Notes: a model not told the origin generated them from the sequence alone. Counted from the first letter of the stretch, positions 15,881-25,900 are shown. The stretch is 35,420 nt of DNA from an uncultured Bacilli bacterium (GCA_944332725.1 CALVKO010000009.1:1-35420); one strand, 5' to 3'. Numbers and translations are program-made.

Positions 15881-17071
15881 CTATATAATTTCATCTTTAA
15901 GATTATTATTATTTAAAATTTTTACTAAATAATCAATTTCTTCTTTAGTATTATAAAAATACAAACTAATTCGACAAGTATTTTTAATGCCTAAATCATC
16001 TTTTAAAATCTTGGCACAGTGATTACCGGCTCTTACACATATATTATATTTATTAAGATAAATAGCTAGGTCTTGAGCAAAAATATCTTTAATATTAAAT
16101 GTAATAATCCCTGATTCACTATTTTCATTATATATTATAATATCTTTAACTTCTTTTAATTTATTAACTGCATATTTTTTCAAATCTTTTTCATATTTTG
16201 AGATATTATTCATACCGATATTATTTAAATATTTAATTGCTTCACCAAAACCAATTACCCCTGCTATATTTGGTGTGCCTGCCTCTAATAATGAAGGAAT
16301 TTCACTATAAATTCTTGTTCCATCAAATTGAAAACTAGAATTCATCCCCCCACCAAAAATAATCGGTTTAATATTATTTAATAATTCTTCTTTACCATAT
16401 AAAACTCCAACACCAGTTGGACCTAACATCTTATGCGCAGAAAATGCTAAAAAGTCTACATCTAAATCTTGGACGTCGATTTTAGTATGAGCTACACTTT
16501 GTGCTCCATCAATAATAACTAAAATATTTTTACTATGGGCATAATCGATTATTTCTTTAATTGGCCTAATATCACCAACTACATTTGTAATATGAGCAAT
16601 ACTTATTACTTTTGTTTTATCAGTAATACTATTTTTAACATTATCTAATGTAACTTCTAAATTAATTAATGGAATATATTTAACTTTTATTTTAATATCA
16701 TCTTGTAATTCAAACCAAGGCAATACATTAGATGCGTGTTCACTTTTAGTAATTAAAACTTCATCATCTTTATTTAAATAATTTTTAAAATATCCGAAAA
16801 TTATTTTATTTAAAGAATCGGTAGCGCCACTAGTAAAAATTATTTCTTTATTTTTTTTAGCATTTATAAATTCTTTCACTAAAGTTCTAGTTTCCTCATA
16901 TTTGCTATCAACTTCTAAAGATAAGTCGTAATCTCCACGATGAGCATTTGCACTATAATTATTATAATAATCGGCGATACTATCTGCTATACACTTTGGT
17001 TTTAATGAAGTAGCACCATTATCAAAATACACAATATTTTTACTTAAAATATTAAAATCTTCACGATTCAT
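15881..17071 (-). CDS. sufS: Cysteine desulfurase, SufS type
   Basis: 396 residues, class V aminotransferase fold with PLP. Start VYFDNGATSLKP, PLP lysine Lys214 in FSAHKMLGPTG, the Asp of VIIDGAQS, and the catalytic persulfide cysteine Cys352 in RAGNHCAK, followed by CRISLYFYNTKEEID. It mobilises sulfur from cysteine for Fe-S clusters or tRNA thiolation. No SufU, SufB, SufC or SufD is adjacent, so the rest of the pathway is elsewhere. ATG 17071 follows AGGAGGTG. The gene lies upstream of the ApbE block and may be cotranscribed with it (32-bp gap). Confidence 0.93.
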   Translation of the reverse strand: MNREDFNILSKNIVYFDNGATSLKPKCIADSIADYYNNYSANAHRGDYDLSLEVDSKYEETRTLVKEFINAKKNKEIIFTSGATDSLNKIIFGYFKNYLNKDDEVLITKSEHASNVLPWFELQDDIKIKVKYIPLINLEVTLDNVKNSITDKTKVISIAHITNVVGDIRPIKEIIDYAHSKNILVIIDGAQSVAHTKIDVQDLDVDFLAFSAHKMLGPTGVGVLYGKEELLNNIKPIIFGGGMNSSFQFDGTRIYSEIPSLLEAGTPNIAGVIGFGEAIKYLNNIGMNNISKYEKDLKKYAVNKLKEVKDIIIYNENSESGIITFNIKDIFAQDLAIYLNKYNICVRAGNHCAKILKDDLGIKNTCRISLYFYNTKEEIDYLVKILNNNNLKDEII

Positions 17072-17248
17072 ATTTCACCTCCTAAATCATGTCAATAACA
17101 TTTTATTCATAATATTTTTTTTCTCATATAACAAATAACTAAAATTAGACAAAAAATATAATTTAATTATACACTAAAATTAATATAATTTGTATATTTT
17201 TTAAATTAATTTAACAAAATTATTATAGAATATTCGCAGATATTCACA

Positions 17249-17274
17249 AAATCTAGATAAACTAGATTTTTTTT
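17249..17274 (+). terminator. Orphan intrinsic terminator upstream of the HIT gene
   Basis: AAATCTAG and CTAGATTT form a perfect 8-bp stem with a five-base loop and then five T. No plus-strand gene precedes it; it sits 27 bp before the HIT start codon. A TATAAT with extended TGA (17274-17282) follows at once and probably serves the HIT gene. The rest of 17072-17248 holds only A+T-rich sequence with possible promoters for sufS. Confidence 0.6.
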
Positions 17275-17300
17275 GATATAATTAATATGGAGGTAAAAAT

Positions 17301-17660
17301 ATGGATTGTTTATTTTGTAAAATTGTAAATGGAGAAATAAATTCATATAAAATATATGAAGACGATGTTGTTTTTGCTTTTTTAGACATAAATCCTGATA
17401 GTGCTGGTCATACATTAATAATTCCTAAAAAGCATTATTTAGATTTAGACGATATTGATTTAGATACTTTAACTCATATAATGAAAGTGGCTAAAATGTT
17501 AAAATTACGAATCGAAGAAAAGTTAAATTGTGATGGCCTCACTTTAATTCAAAATAATGGATTAGTACAAGAAGTGAAACATTTCCATTTACATTTAAAA
17601 CCATTTTATAAAATTAAAAAAGATAAAACTTTAGAAGAAGTATATAATTTATTAAAATAA
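17301..17660 (+). CDS. HIT family nucleotide hydrolase
   Basis: 119 residues. Histidine-triad proteins cleave nucleoside phosphoramidates and adenylates. Start CLFCKIVNGEI (the Cys3/Cys6 pair of the zinc-bearing Hint branch), YEDDVVFAFLDINPDSAGHTLIIPKKH, then the active triad EVKHFHLHLKP with His94, His96 and His98. Length is typical. The ATG follows GGAGG by seven bases and an extended -10. It converges tail to tail with the gene at 17661. Confidence 0.93.
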   Translation: MDCLFCKIVNGEINSYKIYEDDVVFAFLDINPDSAGHTLIIPKKHYLDLDDIDLDTLTHIMKVAKMLKLRIEEKLNCDGLTLIQNNGLVQEVKHFHLHLKPFYKIKKDKTLEEVYNLLK

Positions 17661-17673
17661 TTATACTTCTTTT
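17636..17673. terminator. Bidirectional terminator between HIT and the convergent gene
   Basis: AGAAGTATA and TATACTTCT pair as a 9-bp stem around a 17-base, partly self-complementary loop. T follows on the plus strand and A precedes. Both stop codons lie inside. Confidence 0.65.
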
Positions 17674-18506
17674 AATTTTATCTTAATATCATTAGAAATA
17701 AGTTTGTTATATGCTTCATCAATTTCGTTTTTTATTTCTTCATCAAATGAATTATACTCAAAAAAATCTGTTACTATTATTTCTATTAAATTAGGATCAC
17801 AAGATAAAGTATATAATATTTTATCTTGTGGATTACTTTCAACAATTTCAATTATGCTATCATCGATTCCAAATGTTAATTCTGGTTTTTTTAATTGAAG
17901 AATTTTTTTCCATTTATAAAATACTTGCAATATTTCTAACGTTAGCTTAGAAAAAGAATGAATGTTACCGATGAATAATACATCCAATAAATTAATTAAA
18001 TCTTCTACTTTATCCTGAGGATTTTTATTAATTGCTTCATGTATGATTTCATCAGTTGTTCTTTCTCTAAACATATTATATTTTTCAAATAAATAAAATT
18101 TATTAAATTTTAATGCATATTCATCAGAAGTAGTTAATAAAAGATTTGCTTGTCCTTTAATATTTAATCTGTCAAATTTAATTGTTCCTAAAATAAAAGA
18201 AATTAAATAACTTGGATTATCATCTAAAAATATTAGTAAATCATCTATATCTTCAATTTCATTTAAAATAGATACTAGTTCAATTTCTTTTAATGTTAAA
18301 TTATCATATTTTTCCTTGTCTTTTAAAATTCTATAACTGTCTAAAAATGTTAATCCAATTATATTTCTATATAAAGAATAGTTTTCTAATTTAATTTGTT
18401 CTAATACTTCATATAATTTTATATTGTTTTTTTTATTATTTATTTGATTATACATTGTTGCTAATATATTTCTTATTTCTTGATTGAAATCGTAAAAACT
18501 AATCAT
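17661..18506 (-). CDS. Hypothetical protein, 281 aa, helical
   Basis: No family recognised. ATG 18506 is chosen because AGGAG lies eight bases upstream; the GTG at 18515 abuts it. The product is acidic, soluble and predicted almost wholly helical, with several leucine-rich stretches (for example LINLLDVLFIGNIHSFSKLTLEIL). NPQDKVEDL and NPQDKILYTL recur about 60 residues apart, hinting at a degenerate repeat. The stop of pnp is 11 bases upstream of its start codon, so it is likely the last gene of the rpsO-pnp operon. Confidence 0.65.
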   Translation of the reverse strand: MISFYDFNQEIRNILATMYNQINNKKNNIKLYEVLEQIKLENYSLYRNIIGLTFLDSYRILKDKEKYDNLTLKEIELVSILNEIEDIDDLLIFLDDNPSYLISFILGTIKFDRLNIKGQANLLLTTSDEYALKFNKFYLFEKYNMFRERTTDEIIHEAINKNPQDKVEDLINLLDVLFIGNIHSFSKLTLEILQVFYKWKKILQLKKPELTFGIDDSIIEIVESNPQDKILYTLSCDPNLIEIIVTDFFEYNSFDEEIKNEIDEAYNKLISNDIKIKLKEV

Positions 18507-18517
18507 ACTACTCACTC

Positions 18518-20641
18518 CTATTTTAATGCTTCTTTACGAGATAAGTTTAATCTTCCTTTCTTATCATAGCCTAATGATTTAACAATTATTTCATCTCCTA
18601 CTTTAACTACATCACTTGGCTTTTCAACTCTTTCTTTGGCCAAATGTGATACGTGAACTAATCCTTCAACACCAGGCCATAATTCAACAAAGCACCCAAA
18701 ATCTTCAACTTTAACAACTTTACCTGTATATATTTTTCCTGTTTCTACTTCTTTAATGACATCTTTTATCATATTTGCTGTCTTTTCTATTACATCTTTA
18801 TCTGTATGATAGATTATTACTCTTCCATCATCTTCTAAATCAACTTTAACAGCATTGATATCAGTAACTGTCTTAACATTACTAGCCTCTAAAATAATTT
18901 TAGTAATCATTTCGCCACCTTTACCAATAACATCTTTAATTTTATTAGGATCAATTGTAAATGTCATCATTTTAGGCGCATATTTACTTACTTCCTTACG
19001 AGGCTCTTTGATTTGTTTAGCAATTACTTTTAAAATTTCTATTCTTGCTTTATGTGCTTGATCTAAGGCCTCTTTTAATATTTGCTTGGTAATACCTTTA
19101 ATTTTAATATCCATTTGTAAAGCACAAATACCATTTTTGGTACCTGCTACTTTAAAATCCATATCACCTAAATGATCTTCTAAACCTTGAATATCGGTTA
19201 AGATAGTATAATCATTACCACTAGTAATTAATCCCATAGCAATACCAGCTACTGGTGCTTTAATAGGTACACCTGCAGCCATTAAACTCATACATCCAGC
19301 ACATATACTTGCTTGACTACTACTACCGTTTGATTCTAAGATTTCAGATACAACTCTTATAGTATATGGAAATTCTTCTTCTGAAGGAATTACTTGTAAT
19401 AAGGCTCTTTCGCCCAACGCTCCATGACCAATTTCTCTTCTACCAGGAGCACCATATCTTCCAGTTTCTCCTACAGAAAATTGTGGAAAGTTATAATGTA
19501 AAATAAATCTTTTCGAATCTTCAATTCCTAAACCATCTAATATTTGATGCTCACCTAATGCACCTAATGTTGTTACGGATAAACTTTGAGTTTCCCCTCT
19601 TGTAAATAAAGCAGAGCCGTGCGTTCTAGGTAAAATATCGATAGCGGTAGATAAAGGTCTTATTTCGGTCATTTTACGACCATCTGCCCTTATTTTTTCT
19701 TTGACAACTATATTTCTAAATACTTCATATTTGACATTTTCAAATATATTGGCCACTTTAGTTAATAGTTCTTTTAATTCTTCTTCTTTCAACGATTCAT
19801 CAGTATATTTTTCTAATAATTTTTCTTTGATTTCATCTAATTTTGCATATTTTTCTAACTTATCTTTAATTCTTAAAGCAGAGTCAATATCATTTTTAAT
19901 TAAATTAGTTACTTCATTAGTTAGTTCTATAGATATTTCTAATTTAGGATAATCGTATTTTGGCACGCCAATTTCTTCAATAATTTTTTCTTGAAATTCA
20001 ATTAATTCTTTAATTGCTTCATGCCCGAACATTAATGCTTCTAGCATATCCTCTTCACTAACCTCTTTAGCACCTGCTTCAACCATATTAATTGCTTCTT
20101 TAGTACCAGATACAGTTAAGTCGATATCAGATTTTTCTGCTTCTTCTACAGTTGGATTAATAATAAATTTGCCATCAACTCTTCCTACTTTAACACCAGC
20201 CACCGGACCATTGAAAGGTACTTGACTTATACAAGTAGCTAAAGAAGAACCAAATAAAGCCGTTATTTCTGGACTATTATCTTGATCAACTGATAAAACT
20301 GTATTAACTATTTGTACTTCATTTTTAAAATCTTCTGGAAATAAAGGGCGCATTGGGCGATCAATCATTCGTGCCGCTAAAGTAGCATTTTCAGTTGGTC
20401 TTCCTTCTCTTTTAATAAAACCACCCGGTATTTTACCAACAGAGTATAATTTCTCATTATATAAAACCATTAAAGGAAAAAAGTCAGCTAATAAATTAAC
20501 ATTTTTTGACATTACAACAGTTGATAAAACAACCGTATCGCCATACCTTACTAAAACAGATCCATGAGCTTGTTTAGCGAGTTCTCCATTTTCAACTACT
20601 AATTTTCTTCCTCTAAAATCTAATTCAAATGTTTTTTTCAT
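18518..20641 (-). CDS. pnp: Polyribonucleotide nucleotidyltransferase (PNPase)
   Basis: 707 residues from ATG 20641, six bases after GGGAGGA; the longer frame's extra residues lie upstream of that site. Phosphorolytic 3'-5' exoribonuclease. Two RNase PH domains: the first has [26 protein letters not shown] and [12 protein letters not shown]; the second has [25 protein letters not shown] and [19 protein letters not shown] with the catalytic acidic residues. These are followed by KH ([12 protein letters not shown]) and S1 ([15 protein letters not shown]...LVHVSHLA) domains. Complete and of normal length. It lies directly after rpsO, the widespread gene order. Confidence 0.97.
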   Translation of the reverse strand: MKKTFELDFRGRKLVVENGELAKQAHGSVLVRYGDTVVLSTVVMSKNVNLLADFFPLMVLYNEKLYSVGKIPGGFIKREGRPTENATLAARMIDRPMRPLFPEDFKNEVQIVNTVLSVDQDNSPEITALFGSSLATCISQVPFNGPVAGVKVGRVDGKFIINPTVEEAEKSDIDLTVSGTKEAINMVEAGAKEVSEEDMLEALMFGHEAIKELIEFQEKIIEEIGVPKYDYPKLEISIELTNEVTNLIKNDIDSALRIKDKLEKYAKLDEIKEKLLEKYTDESLKEEELKELLTKVANIFENVKYEVFRNIVVKEKIRADGRKMTEIRPLSTAIDILPRTHGSALFTRGETQSLSVTTLGALGEHQILDGLGIEDSKRFILHYNFPQFSVGETGRYGAPGRREIGHGALGERALLQVIPSEEEFPYTIRVVSEILESNGSSSQASICAGCMSLMAAGVPIKAPVAGIAMGLITSGNDYTILTDIQGLEDHLGDMDFKVAGTKNGICALQMDIKIKGITKQILKEALDQAHKARIEILKVIAKQIKEPRKEVSKYAPKMMTFTIDPNKIKDVIGKGGEMITKIILEASNVKTVTDINAVKVDLEDDGRVIIYHTDKDVIEKTANMIKDVIKEVETGKIYTGKVVKVEDFGCFVELWPGVEGLVHVSHLAKERVEKPSDVVKVGDEIIVKSLGYDKKGRLNLSRKEALK

Positions 20642-20652
20642 AAATCCTCCCA

Positions 20653-20679
20653 AAATAAAAGACACTTAAAAAGAGTGCC
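20653..20679 (-). terminator. Hairpin/terminator between rpsO and pnp
   Basis: GGCACT and AGTGTC pair (one G-U) around a seven-base loop, followed by TTTTATTTT on the minus strand. It ends at the rpsO stop and lies just before the pnp ribosome binding site, so it should attenuate pnp relative to rpsO. Confidence 0.7.
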
Positions 20680-20948
20680 TACTTTCTTAAATTTAATTCT
20701 TTAATTACTTTTCTATATCTTGTAACATCATGTTTTAATAAGTAATTTAATAAACTTCTTCTTTGACCAACTTTTTTAAGTAAACCACGTCTTGAATGAA
20801 AATCATGAGTGTGTTCTTTTAAATGAGCAGTCAAAGTATTTATTTCATCAGTTAAAATAGCAATTTGAACTTCAATACTACCAGTATCTTGATCATTTTT
20901 ACCAAACTTCTTAACTAATTCTGCTTTTCTTTCTTTTGTTAAAGCCAT
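20679..20948 (-). CDS. rpsO: 30S ribosomal protein S15
   Basis: 89 residues, full length. [52 protein letters not shown] and [13 protein letters not shown] are the S15 signature blocks that bind 16S rRNA helices at the central domain. The ATG follows AAAGGAG. It precedes pnp with a hairpin between. Confidence 0.98.
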   Translation of the reverse strand: MALTKERKAELVKKFGKNDQDTGSIEVQIAILTDEINTLTAHLKEHTHDFHSRRGLLKKVGQRRSLLNYLLKHDVTRYRKVIKELNLRK

Positions 20949-21060
20949 TTTCTTTCTCCTTTCATATATATTTGCTTATATCCAAGAAATAATCCGGAGT
21001 AGATTCAATCCCTAGAAATAAGTACTATTTAATAATACACTATATTTTATAAAAAGTAAA
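20949..21060 (-). promoter_or_regulatory. rpsO promoter and structured leader
   Basis: On the minus strand: TTTACT (21055-21060), 17 bp, TATTAT (21032-21037), giving a leader of about 76 nt. The leader can pair CTTAT with ATAAG at its ends and GGGA with TCC in the middle (around GGGATTGAATCTACTCCGG). S15 commonly represses its own mRNA through leader structures, so this is a plausible autoregulatory element; the fold is by eye only. Confidence 0.5.
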
Positions 21061-21092
21061 TAGTTTAAGTAAATTTTTAATATATTATTTTA

Positions 21093-21587
21093 CTATATTC
21101 TTTTTGTATAACTTTTTTTACTATTTATAAATAATTTTAATGATGCAATTTGAACTTTGGATAATCCTTTAAAAATAATATTATACTTATTAAAACAAAT
21201 ATCGTTTAAATCATCAAAATTTGTAATAATATTTTTATAAACCACAATTCCATTTTCTATACAAAAGATTTTAATAACATTATTTTTTTGCATAAATAAA
21301 CAAATATTATTATTTTTCATTATTTCTTTAAAATTAAAATTGTAACTTTTTTTAAGGAATCCTATTTGATAATTTTGTTTTTTTCTACAATATTTAATTG
21401 AATCTTTTATAATACTTGCTATTTCAATTTTTGAAAATCCAATAAATATTATATTTTTGTTAGCAATATATTCAATTAAATTATCTTCAGAAACAAATAT
21501 AATATCACTTGTTCTAATATCTTTATCTATTTGAAATGATAAAAACTGTGGTTCAAATTCACTTTTTATTAAAATATAACTTATCAT
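21093..21587 (-). CDS. Hypothetical protein with an internal duplication
   Basis: 164 residues, no family recognised. A motif occurs twice: NIIFIGFSKIEIASI at residues 45-59 and NIIFKGLSKVQIASL at 136-150, 91 residues apart, so the protein looks like two copies of one beta-alpha unit. No membrane segment. It starts 13 bp after the end of truB and is probably the last gene of the cysS-yugP-truB run. There are no catalytic motifs to suggest an activity. Confidence 0.6.
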   Translation of the reverse strand: MISYILIKSEFEPQFLSFQIDKDIRTSDIIFVSEDNLIEYIANKNIIFIGFSKIEIASIIKDSIKYCRKKQNYQIGFLKKSYNFNFKEIMKNNNICLFMQKNNVIKIFCIENGIVVYKNIITNFDDLNDICFNKYNIIFKGLSKVQIASLKLFINSKKSYTKRI

Positions 21588-21600
21588 AATATTATTCCCT

Positions 21601-22461
21601 TTATTTAAACATTTTATAAGGTTTTAGTTTATTTTCATATTTTTTATATAACCCAATAACATCATCATCTACAAATAATACATATTCTTGATTATATATA
21701 TCATCTAAAACCTGCCCATTTACTATTTTAAATTTTAATTTTTCATCTACTTTTACAGTAAAATAATCTTTTAATGCTTCTTTAATTGATATTATTTTAA
21801 AATTATTATTTTTAATATCATCTAAGGTATAAGAATCTTTAATATTAAAATTACCTTGTTCTATTCTAATTAAATTTTTCATAGTTCCAATTGTATTTAA
21901 TTTAGTTGCTATATCATTAATTAAACTTCTAATATAAGTGCCTTTACTTACTTTACAAGTAAATTTAAATATAGTTTTGTTATCAATATAATTTAGTTCA
22001 TCTAATTTAATTTCTTTAATAGTTACCATTCTTTTGGGCAAAGTAACTTCTTCATTATTTCTAGCATATTCATATAATTTTTTACCATTTATTTTAACTG
22101 CTGAATAAATAGGAACCTCTTGATTGTATGTTCCTATAAATGAGTTTAACGTATTAACAATATCTTCTTTTGTATAATTTGTATTACATTTTTCTAAAAC
22201 GTTACCAGTTATATCTAAAGTATCTGTTTTAATACCTAAAACCACTTCTGCTTGATAAATCTTTTCTTCACTTGTTATTATTTCACTTAACTTTGTTGCT
22301 TTATTTATAGTTAAAACTAAAACACCTGTAGCAATCGGATCTAAAGTACCTGTATGACCAATTTTTTTAGTTTTAAATATTTTAGATACTTCGTTAACTA
22401 CATCTCTACTAGTTATACCTTTAGGTTTGTTTACAACCAATAATCCACTAATCACGGTCAT
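21601..22461 (-). CDS. truB: tRNA pseudouridine(55) synthase
   Basis: 286 residues. Makes pseudouridine 55 in the T loop of tRNAs. LLVVNKPKGITS, then GHTGTLDPIATGVL with the catalytic Asp41, KIYQAEVVLGIKTDTLD, and CKVSKGTYIRSLI are the family blocks. The C-terminus extends to FVDDDVIGLYKKYENKLKPYKMF, a PUA-like end. It overlaps the upstream protease gene by 14 bp. Confidence 0.95.
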   Translation of the reverse strand: MTVISGLLVVNKPKGITSRDVVNEVSKIFKTKKIGHTGTLDPIATGVLVLTINKATKLSEIITSEEKIYQAEVVLGIKTDTLDITGNVLEKCNTNYTKEDIVNTLNSFIGTYNQEVPIYSAVKINGKKLYEYARNNEEVTLPKRMVTIKEIKLDELNYIDNKTIFKFTCKVSKGTYIRSLINDIATKLNTIGTMKNLIRIEQGNFNIKDSYTLDDIKNNNFKIISIKEALKDYFTVKVDEKLKFKIVNGQVLDDIYNQEYVLFVDDDVIGLYKKYENKLKPYKMFK

Positions 22462-23128
22462 TTAATATAATGATTAACCTTAGTAATTGTAATAAATTTG
22501 ATATCAAACCAGCAACATAAGTTAAAGCAGCAGCAAATAAGACTTTACTTACTTGTTCGTGTTCAGATTCATCAATTAAACCTAAAGAAATCAATTGTTC
22601 TTTCGCTCTTTTCGAAGCATCAAACTCAACTGGTAAAGTTATTAATTGAAATAAAATTGTTACCGCTAAAACTAAAATACTTATTTTCAAATAACCAGTT
22701 AGTCCTGCAAAAATAGAAACAAATAAACCAAAATATCCCAAATATGTAACTAAGTTGACAAAAGGAACTAAAGCGGATCTGATTTTCATAAATGAATATC
22801 CTTCTTTATCTTGAATTGCATGACCACATTCATGTGCTGCAACACCAACTGATGAAATAGAATCTTCGTGAAAAATAGAAGTAGATAACCTAACAACTTT
22901 TCTAGAAGGATCATAGTGATCAGTTAATTCTCCTTTTGTTTCAACTACATAAACATCTTTTAATCCATTGGCATCTAATATTTTTCTAGCAACTTCTTGA
23001 CCAGTCATTTTAGTTTTAACACCGTATTTTAAATATTTTTTATAATTGCCAGTTACATTAATTTGTGCCCAAAGAACAATTATAAAACCTAATATTCCTA
23101 ATCCATAATATATTAATATATTTTCCAT
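22448..23128 (-). CDS. Membrane zinc metallopeptidase, YugP type
   Basis: 226 residues. N-terminal membrane segment (ILIYYGLGILGFIIVLW), zinc site AAHECGHAIQ (HECGH 99-103), two further membrane segments at about 120-165, then the conserved LPVEFDASKRA and a last hydrophobic stretch. This is the whole layout of the DUF/peptidase family of Bacillus YugP. The substrate is unknown. Its ATG overlaps the TAA of cysS by one base, so the two are coupled. Confidence 0.9.
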   Translation of the reverse strand: MENILIYYGLGILGFIIVLWAQINVTGNYKKYLKYGVKTKMTGQEVARKILDANGLKDVYVVETKGELTDHYDPSRKVVRLSTSIFHEDSISSVGVAAHECGHAIQDKEGYSFMKIRSALVPFVNLVTYLGYFGLFVSIFAGLTGYLKISILVLAVTILFQLITLPVEFDASKRAKEQLISLGLIDESEHEQVSKVLFAAALTYVAGLISNLLQLLRLIIILNDRD

Positions 23129-24519
23129 TATCTCACCTCGTATATAGTTCCTTCTCTTGTATCTTTTAAATAAATATTTTTATTTTCCAATTCTTTCCTT
23201 ATTTGATCTGCTTTATTATAATCCTTATTTTGTTTTGCTAAATTTCTTTCTTCTATTTTTTTATTAATGTATTCTATTAATTCACTATCTAATTCTTTTT
23301 CTGTTTGAAGTAAATTTAACGATAAAACTTTATCATAATCTTTAATTATTTTTAATTTAGTATTACCTGATGTACTTTCTTTTAAAATATCATATAAACA
23401 AGTTAACATTAATGAAGTGTTTAAATCATTACTAATTGCATCTTTAAATTTCTCTTGATATTTTTTAATAATATTATTATCAACAGTACCTTCATCTTCA
23501 ATATTTTTAATTTTATTTAATAATTTATTATATGTAGTAGTTGCTTTATCTAAAGCTTCATAACTAAATACTAACTGATTACGGTAATGAGATTGTAAGC
23601 AAAAGAAACGATATGATAAAGGGTTATAACCCTTATTTTCTAATAATGAAACAGTTAAAAATTCTCCTTTACTTTTACTCATTTTACCAGTAGCATCATT
23701 TAAATGTTCACCATGTAACCAATAGTTACACCATTTATGGCCTAAATATGCTTCAGATTGAGCAATTTCATTGGTATGATGAGGAAATATATTGTCAACA
23801 CCACCGCAATGAATGTCTAAATATTCTCCTAAATAATTAATTGCTAAACCAGAACATTCAATATGCCATCCAGGATAGCCAATTCCCCATGGACTATCCC
23901 ATTTCATTGCTTGATTTTCAAACTTACTAATTGTAAACCACAACCCAAAATCATAAGGATTTTTTTTATGTACATCTTCTGTAACATCTTCTCTAGCACC
24001 TATTATCAATTCATCAGGATTTTTACCAGACAATTTATAATAATCATTTGCTTTAGAAATATCAAAATAAACATTGCCATTTGATATATATGCATATCCC
24101 TCTTTTAATAATTTTTCAACCATTTTTATATATAAATCAATATGATCAGATGCTTTTTCGACAATTTTTGGCTTTCTAATATTTAATTTTTCACAATCAT
24201 TGAAAAAAGCATTAGTATAAAACTCTGCTATTTCATACACTGTTTTATGTTCTCTAATAGCGCCTTTAATCATTTTATCTTCGCCAGTATCAGCATCACT
24301 AGACATATGTCCCACATCAGTTATATTCATACACCTTTTAACATTATAGCCTATATATTCTAACCCTTTTTCTAATATATCTTCAAAAATATAAGTTCTT
24401 AAATTTCCAATATGAGCATAGTGGTACACTGTTGGACCACAAGTATATAAAGTAACTAAATCTTTATTATTTGGAATAAATTCTTCAACTTGTTTATCTA
24501 ATGTATTATATAATTTCAC
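23128..24519 (-). CDS. cysS: Cysteinyl-tRNA synthetase
   Basis: 463 residues, class I. The HIGH box reads HIGN (36-39) in TVYHYAHIGNLRTY; the zinc ligands are Cys27 (TLYTCGPT), Cys222 (GWHIECSGL) and the His of the FPHHTNEIAQSEA segment. The KMSKS loop is exact (279-283). The C-terminal DALR region ends in ADQIRKEL and YLKDTREGTIYEVR. Complete. It is the first gene of a run with the yugP-type protease, truB and the 164-residue unknown. Confidence 0.97.
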   Translation of the reverse strand: MKLYNTLDKQVEEFIPNNKDLVTLYTCGPTVYHYAHIGNLRTYIFEDILEKGLEYIGYNVKRCMNITDVGHMSSDADTGEDKMIKGAIREHKTVYEIAEFYTNAFFNDCEKLNIRKPKIVEKASDHIDLYIKMVEKLLKEGYAYISNGNVYFDISKANDYYKLSGKNPDELIIGAREDVTEDVHKKNPYDFGLWFTISKFENQAMKWDSPWGIGYPGWHIECSGLAINYLGEYLDIHCGGVDNIFPHHTNEIAQSEAYLGHKWCNYWLHGEHLNDATGKMSKSKGEFLTVSLLENKGYNPLSYRFFCLQSHYRNQLVFSYEALDKATTTYNKLLNKIKNIEDEGTVDNNIIKKYQEKFKDAISNDLNTSLMLTCLYDILKESTSGNTKLKIIKDYDKVLSLNLLQTEKELDSELIEYINKKIEERNLAKQNKDYNKADQIRKELENKNIYLKDTREGTIYEVR

Positions 24520-24562
24520 TATTAATCACCTTAGTAATATTATATCATAAGAATTTTAAAAT

Positions 24563-24590
24563 AAAACAAAAAACGCATTATTGCGTTTTT
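24563..24590 (-). terminator. Terminator after the J-domain-like gene
   Basis: AAAAACGCA/TGCGTTTTT, a 9-bp perfect stem with a four-base loop, with a T run on the minus strand. Confidence 0.85.
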
Positions 24591-25828
24591 GTTAATGTTT
24601 TATCATTTTCTAATTCTTGATTATCTTCTAAACATTGTAATGATTCATGATTTACAATTGAACCTAAATATTTAGAACCATTTATAACTGCATCTGTACC
24701 ATCAGTTCCATAAGACAATGTTTTGATATCAACAGCATTTTCTTTAGTTAGATATTTACTATTACTATATATTACTGAAAACATTGGCCAATATTGTTCA
24801 GATAATAAACCGCCACCAGCTGTTAATGAATAATTAGAGTATTCAGTACCATTTGTAGTTAAATAACCAAAACCATTATAAAATTCAGTAATATATTTAA
24901 ATGATTGTTGATATTCTTCACTAGTCATATCACCATGTAAATCATTTACTAAATCAACAAATTCAGTGTCCAATTCTCTTAATATTGCTTTATCTTCTTC
25001 ATCAAACGCTAAATTAGATAATGCAATATATTTTCCTTCTTTTTGGCCTAAGGCAACATTATTATTATGTGTTCCAACTGCTGATGTATAATTATACATA
25101 TTTTGAATTTCTTCAATTATATTTAAATCATTATTTTTCCACATTTTTTTGATATCTTCTTGATCTAAATAATCAATATTAGTAATAAATAAAGCAGATT
25201 TAATAAAAGTTGGATCAATATTTAAACCTCTAGATTTATTATCTTCTAATATTTCTTGTACTTTTTCATCAATATTTTCAGACGTTAATAATTTTGTTTC
25301 TTGAATTTGTTCTTCTTCATTATTATTTTCTGTTTCAGTAATTGTTGTTTCAGTAACTTTATCACTAGAATTTGCTTTACCTAGCTTATATCCAATAGCT
25401 AAAGCTGCAACAACTGCCAAACCTCCAGCAATTAATCTGTATTTATTTTTTCCTAAAGTTTCGGTTGCTTTTGGATAAACAGTTAATTTTTCTTTTTTAT
25501 TTTCATCTGGTTGAATATCTTTTTGTTCACTTTGTGGTTTACTTTCTTCTTTTACAACTGTTTTTTTTGAATCTTCGTATTCGAATGTATCAACATCATC
25601 AAATAGTTTTTTATCATATTTTTTTCTTTTTGAAACATCACTCAAAGTTTCATATGCTTTTTTTGCTTTTGAAAATGCATTTATTTTTTCTGGACTTAAA
25701 TCAGAAACCTTCTCTGGATTATAATATTCATCAATTAATTTAAATGCTTCTTCAATTTCTTGCTGACTTGCTGAATCACTAACACCTAAAATTTCATAAT
25801 AATTCTTTTTATCTTTAAATAAATTCAT
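24578..25828 (-). CDS. Membrane-anchored protein with a degenerate J-domain
   Basis: 416 residues. Residues 8-72 align with a DnaJ J-domain (NYYEILGVSDSASQQEIEEAFK, AYETLSDVSKRKKYDK), but the essential HPD tripeptide is replaced by NPE (37-39), so it should not stimulate DnaK. A charged linker (80-128) is followed by one membrane helix (RLIAGGLAVVAALAIGYKLG, 131-150) and a 265-residue C-terminal part, presumably outside the cell. That part has no family I recognise. The ATG follows AGGGGGA. Its promoter and leader nearly duplicate those of the surface-protein gene at 26760. Confidence 0.75.
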   Translation of the reverse strand: MNLFKDKKNYYEILGVSDSASQQEIEEAFKLIDEYYNPEKVSDLSPEKINAFSKAKKAYETLSDVSKRKKYDKKLFDDVDTFEYEDSKKTVVKEESKPQSEQKDIQPDENKKEKLTVYPKATETLGKNKYRLIAGGLAVVAALAIGYKLGKANSSDKVTETTITETENNNEEEQIQETKLLTSENIDEKVQEILEDNKSRGLNIDPTFIKSALFITNIDYLDQEDIKKMWKNNDLNIIEEIQNMYNYTSAVGTHNNNVALGQKEGKYIALSNLAFDEEDKAILRELDTEFVDLVNDLHGDMTSEEYQQSFKYITEFYNGFGYLTTNGTEYSNYSLTAGGGLLSEQYWPMFSVIYSNSKYLTKENAVDIKTLSYGTDGTDAVINGSKYLGSIVNHESLQCLEDNQELENDKTLTKTQ

Positions 25829-25900
25829 AATAAATTCCCCCTTCTATTTTTATGATATCTTCATCATAAAATATAAATTTAGACTATTTCCTCAGTTGTT

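Noticed and set aside
18855-19952. Plus-strand frames opposite pnp
   Set aside because: Shadows of the conserved PNPase gene.
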